Positions 13,531 to 25,899 of a DNA stretch of 64,000 nucleotides are shown one piece after another (positions within the stretch are counted from its first letter, which is position 1; each line of letters opens with the position of its first letter). The translations under genes and the position numbers were made by a program. This DNA comes from Copromyces sp. CBS 386.78 (lineage: Eukaryota > Ascomycota > Sordariomycetes > Sordariales > Sordariaceae). The stretch is taken from contig MU839164.1 in the NCBI GenBank assembly GCA_030685235.1, positions 1 through 64,000 of the forward strand. Reading direction: 5' to 3'. The notes under the pieces were generated by a model. It made no database searches. It had not been told where the DNA came from and saw nothing but the letters and a program-made list of their open reading frames with translations.

Positions 13531-16500
13531 TGAGGTACGGATTTAGAGGTCGGTATTAAAGAAGATAGAAGGTATTTTACGAATATGATTAAAGATTTTA
13601 AAAGGGAGTATTGTAAAGACTTTAAGAATATTGGTATTCAAATTGTTATTTTTCTGCTTGTTTGTCTATAGTTTGAAGGGGGATACTATCTTTCTTATGC
13701 TTTTCCATCTTCAATCCTGTTTAGCCCTAGAGTAGATCTGCTCTTCAGTGTCGTAGCTCTACAAGTATCCCGACATCTACTCTGACAAAAACGCCCCAAC
13801 TCAATATATTTAGAATATAATTATATACAGAGTATTAACTTTCTATTAACCAATTAAAGTTTATAGTAAATTACGAAGGATAACGATTAAATTAGCTAAA
13901 TACTAAATTAAATATTTAAAAATTATTATTAAAGTGTATAAAGTTACGTTAATAAAGAATTTAAAAACGGAAACTTTTTATCCGCTATTTAACTTCTATT
14001 TTAATAAATAAATTAAAGCTTTCGAAAAAAAGTTCACCTATATAAATTAAATAAGGTTCGTCCGAGGGACTATAATTTAAATAGTTAATTGTATTTAAAT
14101 AAGGAGAATAAGAAGTTGGCTACTTACCGATAAATTAAAAAGTAATATTATTAAAGTTAAATAAATTAAAAAATAAGTACCGACGGAAAAACTTCTAATA
14201 ATTATAATAAGTCCGCCCCCGGTAACGGGGGCGCCGCTACCTCCGTTATAAATACTAAAACCAACTACTACAAACTATAAAAAGTAATTAGAAAAAGTAA
14301 CGATAAAAGAATAAATATCGTACTATAATTATTAATTAACGGCGGTAATAATTAAATTAGGCCGATAATACGAATTTACTATTGCTGACTTTAACCCGAA
14401 ATTTAGTAATAATATTATAAAATAATATATAATTAGTATAAAACGAAAAAAGAAAAAAATCTAATAATTGGAAAATAATAACGAATAATATCTATTATTT
14501 AAAGCGAAGAATTCCCTTCTTATTTAAATAAAGACAGAAATTATAAATTTCCGGTCCTTCTTCTTCCGGAAAAAAGTTCCGGATATTATAATATTAATTT
14601 ATTTTTATAATATAAATAAAGAAACTTTTATATATATCGTCCTAAATTATTTATAAATAACCGATTACTAGAAAATAGTAACCGATTAGCCGTAAACGAA
14701 AGAAAAACTCTAAATTTATTTAGACGATAGAACCCGAACTAAGAGAATCCTTTCGTAAATATTATAATTTAATAAATTAAATAAATACCGTTTAATAATT
14801 AAATTAGAAGGAGAATAATGTAATAAATTTGTATAATATTCGTAAATATATTCGATTATAATATTAGAATAAGAGAATATAAGAGAAATAAAAAGAGGAA
14901 GAATTAAATTATACTAACTATAATAATTACTTAACTACGAAAATAATACCGAAGTAATTAACTAACGTTCTTCACAAACGAAGAATTCGCAAAATATATT
15001 AAATATTAATTCCTAATTACTAATAATTTTACAACACTATTAAACTTAATTTTCGTTAGTTAGAAGAAAATTAATAAAATTATTAATTATTATTAAAGAA
15101 TTGATATTAATATTTCCTCTACTAAAACTAAAAATAGGAACGGTAAGATAATCGGCTAAAAATATTTTACAATATCCTTTATATTAATAATCTTCGACCT
15201 TTATATTCTAATAACGAAAAAAGATATTCGGGTCGTACGGGAGGCCGTCCGTAATTAAATACTTATATATATTTTTTAAAAAATCGATATAAGTACTACG
15301 GAAATAATAAATTAAAGGACTAATATTATTTTAAAAGCGGGATAAGGTAATAACCGTAATTTAAATAGTATTATATTTATTATAATAACCTAACGGAATA
15401 TTTAATATATATTTCGTATTAATAATAGGATAAATAATACTCTACTTACTAGCGTTTCGAAGAACGTTAAAGAAAAAAACGAAAAGAAAACCGCGGGAAG
15501 AAATTTACTTTTAATATTAATATAATAAATATATTTTACGAAGAGCGTACGGAATATAACTATATTAAAAGATAGGGTATTATAAATATAATTAGTAAAT
15601 TTTAAATTATAATAAAGGTAAAAAATACAATAAATAACGTTAATTAATATAATTAATAAGGAAAAGGGGAGGTAAATATAAAAATAAAAAGGATTTACTA
15701 GCCGGGAGGAAAATTAAAGGTAAGGTTAGAAGTTAATACTCGGATAAAGGTTTAGAATTTAGGCGCCGGAGAAGAAAGGGGCGTAAAGGAACGGGCAAAT
15801 TTAAAAGATAGAAAGTTTATTATATAAACGAAATCAATACTGTATTTAATAGTATTGTAATTAATACGAATCGCGAAGCCTAAGGGGTTAGATATATAGT
15901 TGGGAAGACGGTCGGGAATATAGTTAATAAAAGAAAACGCTATTTTAAAAGTTAATTAAATAAAGAAAAAGGAGAAATTCAAAAAATAATAGTAGGGAGG
16001 AATTTTTATATAGAGGGAAAGGAGGGGCCTTTACGTTTATATAAACTTTAATAGAATTGTAGGAATTTAAGGGATAATAATAAAGCGGGAATAAGGGTAA
16101 ACGATAAAGAAAGGACGATTATTATAAGCGGTTTAAAAGGAAGGAACGGCGTACGAAAACGGTATCTTAATTATTCTAATATTAGATCGAAAGTAATAGA
16201 AGGGAAATAATTTATTTATTAAGGCGGTAAATAAATACCGTTATAAATAGAATTGAAATAGAGTAGACGTAATTTATTCGCGACCGAAAGGAATTAGCAG
16301 TTTTTATTCGACGGCGCTTATCGCCGTACGGTTTCCTCTAGAGAACTAAGAGAAGTACCCTATGCCAATAAGGCGCTATAAATAAGTAGTATAAGGAATA
16401 AGACTATTATTATTATATATATACTATGCCGACTAGAGCCCAAAGCTCTAGCTACGCCATATCCCTATTACGTGCAGCCTTACGTACCCGCGCACGGTCT

Positions 16501-16640
16501 AGCCTATAGGGCTCTCGCTTATATAGCTAGACCTCCGCGCATACTTCCTTCTCTCCTCCCTTCTCCTTATATAATAATATATATCGTACCCTACTTATAA
16601 CGGTGCCCTCTCGCCCCGTAATAATACCCTATATAGCAAT
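13531..16640 (+). mobile_element. Degenerate retroelement gag-like region with two GC islands
   Basis: RIP-mutated DNA whose plus strand reads, with stops, like the gag part of a Gypsy element (about 13.9-16.2 kb; charged, no clear zinc knuckle seen). Its relation to element D to the right is unresolved: it may be the gag of D or a separate fragment. At 13,672-13,682 a polypurine run (GAAGGGGGATA) opens a less mutated island (13,640-13,800), which contains an AGAGTAGAT/ATCTACTCT inverted pair. A second island, 16,310-16,620, has CT-rich and TATA-like sequence as expected of an LTR and leader, but no second copy was found to prove it. Confidence 0.45.
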
Positions 16641-19600
16641 TTAAACCCATTTAACCAATTACAATAACTATTAATCCTTAAAAATTATAGATTACTAGTA
16701 CCGCTTAGCGGAAATAAAAGCTACTACGCCGATATTAAATAAATAATTAATAAAATAATTCTTAAGTCGATTGAATTTTATTAAATATATATTAAAAACG
16801 TAATTAAATTAAACGAATACGTACTTACTAATAATATAAATATAAATTATATTAATAATAATAATATTTATAATAAAATTCGAAAGGACGTATACTACTT
16901 CGTAATTATAGAAAACGCCCTAATTTCGTATTAATATTATTATTACTATTGAAATTTCCTTAGTAGAAATAAATTCTATTAGTATACCGCCGTATAATAT
17001 AGGAAAATTAGGACTATAATTAGACTTTTCGAAATAATATACGCTAATAATAAGATAGCGATCAATATAATTACTAATTAATTATAAATTTAGCCTCAAT
17101 AATAAATATAGCCGGGAAATAGTAAGCGCCTTCGGTAGTAGAAATAATATTAGAAGGCGTGTTAATGAAATAACTAGTATTACCCGTTAAAAAATTAATT
17201 ATTAACGTAAAGCCTAATATTAGTATAGGTTTCGGCTTTAAAACTTAAATTTACTTATAATTTTAAATTATACTTAATCCTAGCGATTATTCTATTGAAT
17301 ATAACGTATACGCGGATTTAGGCTACTTATAATCCCTCGCTAATAAACGTTAGATTAATAAATTTTATTCAAATCTTATTATTAAAAAAAAGTCGATTCC
17401 ATTATTAATACGAAAAATCGGCAATAACCGTTATAAATTATAAAATTATATTATATTACTAATATACTTCCAAAGTTAGGATTTCAATAACCTAAAATAA
17501 CGAATAATAGCTAGAATTAAATAGGAAATTTCCTTCGTTAATAATTCAGCCGTCCGTCTATCAATTAGTATAAATATTTTAAGTCCTAAAATAATAAATA
17601 TCCTAACATTAAAATATTACGCCCGTATTAATTCTTATAAAATCGAGATCCCGATAGAAATAAAAGCAAATAAAAAGTTTAACGTTAGTATTCGTACGGC
17701 CAGTCTAATTTAATTTACGCCTAAATCTTCTATAGCCCTAAACGTTAACTACGCCGAAATTAATAATTTATAAAATTATATTTTTGAACTAGCAATTTAC
17801 GAAAATAATTTTAAAACTTATACTTTATTAACGACCGGATCGCTAAAAACAATTATAGTCTATAATCCTTACCCTTATTATATCAAAATCCACAATAATT
17901 AATAATTCGGCTATTTCGTCTCTATTAACCCTAATTATTTCGCAATAGAAATTAGCGAAAAAAATAGAATAAAAACCGTAGTTTTCGCATACCACGCATC
18001 CGAAAAATACATACCAAATTCAACCAAGGTTATTAAACTACGAATCTATATATACAAAATTAGAATCCGGATCTACAATTCAAGCCTAAAAATCATAAAA
18101 GTAATATCCAAACTATTTAACGAATTTAAAAATATTTTCAAGAATAAAGGCTTCGTAAATATACTATAAGACGAATAAATACGCATTAATCTCAAACCCA
18201 ACTAATATATAAAAATCCTAAAATATATTAAAATCTACCTATAAGGACTAATAGCGAAGGATATAATTAGGACTTAAATTAAATAATTATTTAAAAATAG
18301 AAAGATTAATAGAATAAAATATTAAATACTATTTTTATTCCTAATATTCGTAGCGTAAAGAATAATATTAAACAGTATAAAAAAAAGCTAAATAATTATT
18401 AATATATAAAATTTCAATAAAAATATTATCCTTAACGCCTACCTAATAAAAATTTAAAAAGAGATCATTAATAATATTACCGCCAAAAACGCAAATTTTA
18501 TTACTATTATAAACGCTATTACCTTTTACTATTAATAGCGAATCTACCCCGAATCGAAATGAGTATTTATAATTATAATTTCCGAAAGGTAATTTATATT
18601 TAATTGCGCGATAATAAGCTATAAAAATTTAAACGCTTATGTTCAATAATAGATAAATTTAATATTTTCGGATATTAAAATTGCAGAATTTTACTACAAT
18701 AACGTCATAATTAATTTAACGACTTTAAAATAATATATTAAAAATTTACATTAAGTATTCTAACGCTTTTACAAACGAAATATATCTATTAAGCTGTTAA
18801 AAACTTTTATAGCCTTCCCTAACATAATAATCTTAAGTTACCTCATTAACAGTTTTAAAATATCGACAATTTAAAAAAAACTAGTAGCGATATCTAAGTT
18901 AATTTTCTTAATAATATTAGCCTAATTCGATTATTTTATCGGTTTAGCGACCTACCTACGCGAAAACGTTCTTTTATATAGTATTCTTATTAATTTATTC
19001 GAAAAGAAGAAAATTGCAATACTACGTTAATACAGTTATAAAGGCGTTAAACGTAAAATTTAAATAAGGGTAATAATTCTAATTTTACCTATATAGGAAG
19101 AGTTGGCATCCTTTAACGCCGTAAAGGCGGCACTAATCAAAAATACTACCCTCTAGATTTTTAGACTTATAAGGCTACTATTTATTAATTTTAATATTTC
19201 TAAATATAGTATTAGCGTCGAAGTATTCTACATTAAAAATAATAAAATTAATAAACTTTAAGATCCGGACTTAAGCTTAATCACTACGTACCTACTACAT
19301 AAATTAATACAAACTATCGTATTCATCTTCAAAATTTTAACGATATCCGAAAAACAATATTAACTAATAGAAATAGAAGTTTTAAATTTAATTTAATCTT
19401 TAATTAAATACTATAAATAAATTAACATAACCCGAATTCTACTAATAATTATTTATACCGATTATAAAACTATTGTTAATTTAGTACGCTAAAGTATAGA
19501 TATCGTTAATTCTATATTATTAAATATATTAAATAAAAAACTTTTAAAAGCTATAAAATATACTAGTATATTCGAAGGCAATATTAATATTATCTACAAA

Positions 19601-21173
19601 CTTAGTAAATTTTATATTGTACTAAACGCCTTATTAAAGTTATACTGAAGCGATAACCTAGAACCTAAAGATTCAATTATAGAAGGCAAATTTAAACGTT
19701 TCCTAAACAATTACAATAAATAGTGGACTATATACTAGGTATTCTATTAAAATAGCGTACCTAATCCCGAAATTATATTAAATTTAGAATAAGAGCCGAC
19801 GATAATTTTAATCTAGATAAATTCGGATTTCCGCTATAAAATAATTAACAATTATAAAATAAACCTATTTTAAAAATAATTAAACTAAATATTAGGCACT
19901 AACCTCTTATTAGGCTACAATACTGTAGTTTTACTATTCGAATAGCGGGACGGCTTATTATAAAAAATTAAAGACGGAGGGGAAAAGAAATTTTATATAC
20001 CTAAAATCTATTACTTAGAAATCTTCGAAATTATTCACAATCAAAACCACTTCGGCTTTAACCGTTTAATATCCTATTTAAACTAGTTTTATATACTTCG
20101 AAAAATATAATAATTTAAATATTACTTTAAAGGATACCCAATTTGCTAGGTCCTTAATAAAAAGAAATATAAATTATACAGAAATATATAACTAATTATT
20201 AACCCGCTATATTTATATTATATAATTAATATTAATTTTATCCTTAGGCTTCTAATATCCAATAAAGGATACAATATAATTATAATAGTAATTAATAAAT
20301 TTACGAAATAAATCCTATTAATTTTCGGAAAGATAACGTAAATAGTAGAATAATAAGTAAATACCCTATATACAACCCTATTATCTTATCATTAAGGAAT
20401 TCTAAAAGTAGTAATTTTAAATTAGGATCCTAAATTTCTATTAAAGTTTTAAGCGAAATATTAATATAAATTCGGCACAAAATTACTATACTTAATAATA
20501 TATTACCCCTAAATAGACGGGGTTACCGAACGTTTAATTTAAATTATTTAAAGCGCCTTTTAATACTATATTAATTATTTTAATAAACTTAGCGGCTAAA
20601 ATAAAATTATCCTACAGGCTTAATTCGAATATAATAACGCTAAATTAGTAATAATAAGAATAAGCCTAAACGAAATAACTTTAAGATTTAATCTAAACTT
20701 AATACTAGACTTAATTAATACTAAAAATATAATACTAGGAATTAAATTACTAAATTAACGTATATCTATTTAAAATAATATTAAAATTATAATAATAAAC
20801 GCTAAATACTACTATAATAAACGATATTAACCGAAATTTTTTAATACTAGTAACCGGGTCCTCTTATACTTATATAAAGCATATATAGTACTAAAAGTAA
20901 TTAAATTAAAGAAATTCGGACTATAATATACTAGGCCATTAAAGATCGTTAAACGTATTAATCGATTAGCTTATAAATTTAAATTACTTCTAATTTAGAA
21001 AGAGAAAGTCTATTCGCACGGTCACGATTGTCTATTTATACGGTGATCCACTTTTTCCCTCACACATATCCCTAACCCTGCTATCCCCTCCCCGCCAGCA
21101 CCAGTCTCGCTCGTATCGCGACCGCTAAGCTCCCAGATTACAGCCCATTACACCCCCTGCACAGCACACGTAT

Positions 21174-21400
21174 CGCTGACAGCCGTGACAATCGCTAACA
21201 GCTGTGACAATCGCTGACAGCTGTAACAATCGCTAACAGCCGTGACAATCGCTGACAGGCGTAACAGTCACTAACAGCCGTGACAATCGCTGACAGCCGT
21301 AACAAGTGCTAACAGCCGTAACAATCACTAACAGCCGTGACAATCGCTGACCGCCAATCGCTGACAGGCGTGATAGTTACTGACAGCCGTGACAATCGTT
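21174..21400. repeat. 19-bp tandem repeat array inside the 773-bp element
   Basis: A unit close to CGCTGACAGCCGTGACAAT recurs about a dozen times head to tail, with variants such as CGCTAACAGCTGTGACAAT and one short unit. Differences among units are mostly transitions. The array fills the left third of the mobile element. It could hold binding sites for a trans-acting transposase or be a satellite captured by the element; both are inference. Confidence 0.85.
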
Positions 21401-21410
21401 GGCAATTGAT

Positions 21411-21503
21411 AGCAATTGAGTGCGATTGAGATAGTCGCTCAATTGAGTGCGATTGACAGCAATTGAGTGCAATTGAGATAGTCGCTCAATTGAGTGCGAT
21501 TGA
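21411..21503. repeat. Two 46-bp direct repeats inside the 773-bp element
   Basis: Two copies (from 21,411 and 21,458; period 47) each contain ATTGAGATAGTCGCTCAATT, itself a partial palindrome, and differ by one G/A. They follow the 19-bp array. Further right, at 21,534-21,573, a short AGTGCCCTGTAA-like unit repeats about four times. Confidence 0.8.
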
Positions 21504-22151
21504 ATAATGTGCGACCGTGCGATGTACGACGCTAAGTGCCCTGTAAAGTGCCCTGTAAAATGCCTTGTAAAGTGCGATATGGAGGTGCACATCTGGGCTG
21601 GACACTGCAGTCTGATGTCATGCTTGAAAGAATGGTATTGCCCAGATTTCTAGGCGAAATTTTCGAAAGAATATATGTAACATCTGTGGCCGCGCGAGGG
21701 TTAGGGATATGTGTGAGGGAAAAAGTGGATTACCGTGCAAATAGACATTCGTGACCGTGCAAATAGACTTTCTCTTTAGAAAATATACAACGTCGTTTTT
21801 ATTAATTATTTTAAATTAGCCCCTTTTAATATTTATAATAAATAATTATCTTAAACCGGACTAATAATACTTTAAAATTAAAAATACGTAATATAATAGG
21901 AAAAGGGAAGTAAATATTTAGTAAGATACGAAGGATTAGGCGCCAAATACGAATATTAAATGAGTCTAAAGCAGCTGAGAAACGAAGTAGGGATCCTTTT
22001 GGAAGAATTTAAGAAGAGAAGAAAAAAGGCTATTAACGATATACATTAAATTTAGCTCGCGAGGGCGTATCGTATTTTTTAAGGGAGGCAGATTATAAGT
22101 ATACCCTAAAATTAGGGCAGGTATAGTACAGTACGTACTGTATATACCTAC

Positions 22152-22459
22152 TATTACAGGGTTAGCCTTGTGATAGTTTAGAGTATATAGTTGGCAGTTA
22201 TCGGAATTAGGGATTAGGCCATAGCTCCGAACACAGTATAAGGCCATTACGGCCTTTACAAAAGGCTATAATAGCCTCATTATCGCCATCGCTACACAGG
22301 TCGTACCAATTCTATAATACTTATAAAATTGCTATAGAATTAATCTCCTAGATTAACCTCTATAAAGACCAATCTAAGATCGTACCCTTAAACCTTTCCT
22401 CTTACTCCTTCGTACAATTACGTATATTCTTACCTACTTTATACCTTTATACTATAATA
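22152..22459 (+). repeat. 5' LTR of retrotransposon E
   Basis: 308 bp, aligned without gaps to 29,016-29,323. It is more mutated than its partner in the second half (for example AATCTCCTAGATTAACC against GATTTCCCAGACTGGCC) and less mutated in the first half. The CCTCTATAAAGACC segment may hold the TATA box. Confidence 0.92.
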
Positions 22460-22799
22460 ATTAATTACACTTTTAAACTATCGTATTTATACATACATTT
22501 CTTTTTAACCCTTAGAATCGCGTAGTAAAAAGCTATGCAATCCAAAACTATACTAGGATCGCTTCGTAAGAATCGCAAACCTTAATATATAAAATCGCTT
22601 TATTAAACTGCGGACTCGTTAAAACCGGACCCTAAAAATAATAATCTAATTATTATAATTACGCTTTTATATTGTAATAATCCCCTTTTAATTACGCTTT
22701 TATATTATAATAATCCCCTTTATATTATAAATCAACTTCTTTACGGAAAATAATAATAATTACAACTATTATTCTAATAATAATAATAATAATAGCAAT

Positions 22800-24260
22800 A
22801 ATATTTCGCTACCGGATTACGTCGTTCTAAACCTTTAAGAAATAGGATAAGGAATTAGCTTATTAAATAATTCCCCTAACTTATTCGACCTTAAAAATTT
22901 TTTCGACGTTCTTACCGTAAATTTAATTCTTAATATTAAAATTTATTAAATAGCCTTTCTTTAATTCGTTAATATTATTCGTAATATCCGGAATTTCGTA
23001 AATAGCCTTATAGAAGATATTCGGCTATATTTAATTTCTCGAAATTACAAAATTTTCGCTAAAACCGTCGCCTAATAACCAACCTTTAAATCTATTATCG
23101 AATTATTAAAAAGGGTATTTATAATAATTATTATAAATTATAATATTATAATAGAAGAACGGAATACAATACAATGCACAATTATAACTCTATAATAATA
23201 AATTACAACTATATCCGCTATAACCCCTTTTAATATATTAGAAACCTCTAACGCCCTTAAGGAAGCTATAATAATTATTTCCCAACCTTCTAAACGCATT
23301 ATCAAAAACCCCCCAATCTTTACTAAAAAAAATAAGGATAATACTAAATATTATAATATTTTCTAATTATAGAAGAACTAAATTAGAACCGTATAGGAAT
23401 TTAATGCCCTCTATTTCCCTATAAAATAGGTTAAAATCGTATATATAATATTCTAATTAGGACCAAACCTACGTTTAATATTAAATAATAACCTAAAGAA
23501 ATTTATAAAATTCCTTAGAAAGCCTAAGAAGTAATTATAAACGACCGGCGAAGCTTTCCTTACGTACCTTATAAACTAATATAATAATATTAATGTTAAG
23601 CTAAATATTAATAAACGCTTTATTAATCTCTACCAAAATAGTACTCTATTCCTGCATTTCAAAATCGAATTTACTAAATTTATAAATAAATATAAATTCA
23701 ATAACGTAATAAAAATTCATTACTTTCGTAATAAATTTAATAAATAATTTCGAAATACCCTAATCTCTTAAGATTTCCCCGAAGATAATAATTATACTAC
23801 GTAATTAAAATTTGTAAAAAGAATCAATTAAAAATTAAAAGACGCTAACTATTATAATAAAATAATTGTAAGTATTTTTAAAGATTCAAATTCCTCTTTT
23901 AAAAACGTTATAGCGGCCCTTCCCGCTATAACTAATAAACCTATAAATTAAAGAGGAAATTAAATAAATCTTAATTCTATAAATCTTTCTATTATATTTA
24001 ACTCCGAAATTTTCAAAGAACGAAAGGAAAAGGGCCTCTACTATTATTATAACTAATAAAACTATATTGCCCGCAATTATTTCGGATCTATTAATTAGGG
24101 CAATAAATTTTGTACTAACGGTAAATCAACTGATAAAAAAAAAAAGGGTAAGGGTAAATATAATAATAGTAATACCAAATAAGAACCTATAGAAGTCTAC
24201 TTAGCAAAAACTGCTAATATAATTACAACCCCCGCAATTAAACCGGCTGCAAATAATAAA
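22800..24260 (+). pseudogene. Dead gag of retrotransposon E
   Basis: A plus-strand frame with many TAA/TAG stops. Near 24,030-24,090 it holds a mutated CCHC zinc knuckle: positions expected to be Cys-x2-Cys read as Tyr-x2-Tyr, the spacing is kept, and the last part reads NYIARNYF. Such knuckles bind the element RNA in the nucleocapsid. Cys-to-Tyr is what G-to-A mutation of TGY codons gives. Limits are approximate. Confidence 0.7.
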
Positions 24261-25899
24261 TATTATAATAAACCAAAAAACACTTAATTTTTATACTTAA
24301 TTGCGCGTAAAGGCTAAACCGGGTAATTACATTATAAAAATAATAGAATCCTTTAATAGATTTAAAAGAAACACGAATCTAATTACTAAATAATATTATT
24401 CTAAATTCAATCTTATTATTTATATATATAATTACTAGCACGTATAAAGACCACTATATTTCCCTTATTAATAGCAGATATTCCGTATTTACATTTATCG
24501 ACTATTTTTTTGTTATAAAGTACAATCTTCCCTATTTTCGCCTTCTTTATCCTAAAAAACTCGTATTTATAAACGGAAACATTAAAAACACAATTAATAA
24601 AGGAATAATAAAAAAACTATAAATAAATTAATATAAAGAAATTATTACCTTCTTAATTCACAACTTCTCTAATAAATACCCAATTATTCTAAAGTTCCTT
24701 TAAATAAAATTCTATAAACTATATATCGATTATAAAAAAAATAATATACGTTTTAGCTACCCGGGTTATAAGGACCGCTATTTACTAACGAAATTCCTTA
24801 ATAACTAAACGGAAGTACTCCGAACCCTCTCTAACCCTATCTCTATTATAACCGCCCGCGCCTATAAAAAGGCGCCTCCCTAAAATAATTCTAAATTCCC
24901 TTCCTCTCCTCCTTACGTCTTTAAAGGCTATTTCCGTAAAAAAGCAGCCTAATACGAGGAAATCGAAAACCAATTTATTAAAGTTTTCTAATCTAAAAAT
25001 AAAAGATTTAAAGAATGGACCTCCGACTCTCCTGCTAAAACACTATTAATAATTCTATTACAAGCTCTTATCGTATACTATGTAAATATAAAAATACAAG
25101 GTATTATAAATATTACTACTGTCTTCGTACTAACTAAATAAAATATATTATATAAACTATATATTAAATTTAATAAAAAATATATATTAATAGGCACGTA
25201 CTGTACTAATATTCGGGCAAGAAAGTACATCGAAAGTAATATAAACCCTACTAATATTAAGAAACTTAACGCTACTAGCTTCAACTTCATTTATAAAAAA
25301 GACCAATTCCAACTATATATTACTAATTACGCTTAATTAAAAAAGTTAATTACCGTTTTAAAACTCCGGGAAATAAATTTTACGTACGAAATTGCAAAAA
25401 ATATTATTGAAGGACGAAGGGAAAAATATAAGGACGATCTTCTATATTCCCTCCACTCTTTTATTAATAATATAGCTAGTAAGCACGGATTTAAAACGGA
25501 AAAAGAAGTAGCGGTAATCGCTAAATCTATTGCCTTAATAAGGGATTTAACCAAAGACGCACCGCTCTATAAAGAGATTATCTATTATACTCACTTAATA
25601 AAAGTAACGGAAAAAAACATTTAAAAATTCCTTAATAAAGTAGACAAACCTCAAAAAACTAAAGAAAAAATAAAAGGAATATTAATAAATTATTATTAAC
25701 CATATATCGACACTTTTCTTCCTATATTAGCTAATAAAATCCCCCCGCACCGTTTATATGATTATAAAATCGAACTTAAACTAAGAGAGTAATTACTATA
25801 CGCTAAGCCTAAACCGATATTACCTATTAAAACCACTATTATTAAAAAATAAATTAATAAAAACCTTAAAAAAAAATTCATCCGTCCTTTCTAATCTAC

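Larger units (their letters stand above)
20994..21782. mobile_element. 773-bp MITE-like DNA element nested in Gypsy D integrase
   Basis: The element proper is 21,002-21,774. Its terminal inverted repeats are 78 bp (21,002-21,079 and 21,697-21,774) and differ at five positions by my count. They start GAGAAAGTCTATTCGCACGG and hold two tandem copies of a GTCTATTYGCACGG-like unit, followed by ATCCACTTTTTCCCTCAC. Perfect 8-bp duplications TTTAGAAA flank it (20,994-21,001 and 21,775-21,782). It splits a Gypsy integrase frame that continues on the far side. The interior is GC-rich, unmutated by RIP and made largely of tandem repeats; no transposase is coded. The shared end structure and the ATCCACTTTTTC box tie it to the element at 11,102-11,540. 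Confidence 0.92.
16641..22146 (+). mobile_element. Degenerate Ty3/Gypsy retrotransposon D (pol)
   Basis: The plus strand reads as Gypsy pol with RIP stops. Protease-linker sequence lies at about 17.5-18.0 kb. The reverse transcriptase runs from a FKNKGFVNI-type motif near 18.13 kb, through a DAITFYY-like motif near 18.5 kb, to a polymerase box near 18.69 kb in which the two Asp are now Asn (YYNNVII, expected YxDDxxI). RNase H-like sequence follows to about 19.6 kb and integrase to 21.0 kb and beyond. The integrase carboxy end is split by the 773-bp DNA element: sequence reading RPLKIVKRINRLAYKF stops at 21,001 and resumes after 21,774. A purine run at about 22,079-22,090 may be the polypurine tract. 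The copy is interrupted at 22,146 by retrotransposon E. Confidence 0.8.

Noticed and set aside
5278..13543. 13-bp match TGAGGTACGGATT at 5,278 and 13,531 as LTR ends of Gypsy B
   Set aside because: The match does not extend beyond 13 bp on either side, so it does not show an LTR pair; chance or a tiny shared motif.
25078..25554. Small hydrophobic frames on the minus strand in the AT-rich block
   Set aside because: Antisense of RIP-mutated Gypsy pol. Phe/Ile/Leu-rich translation is expected of AT-rich DNA.
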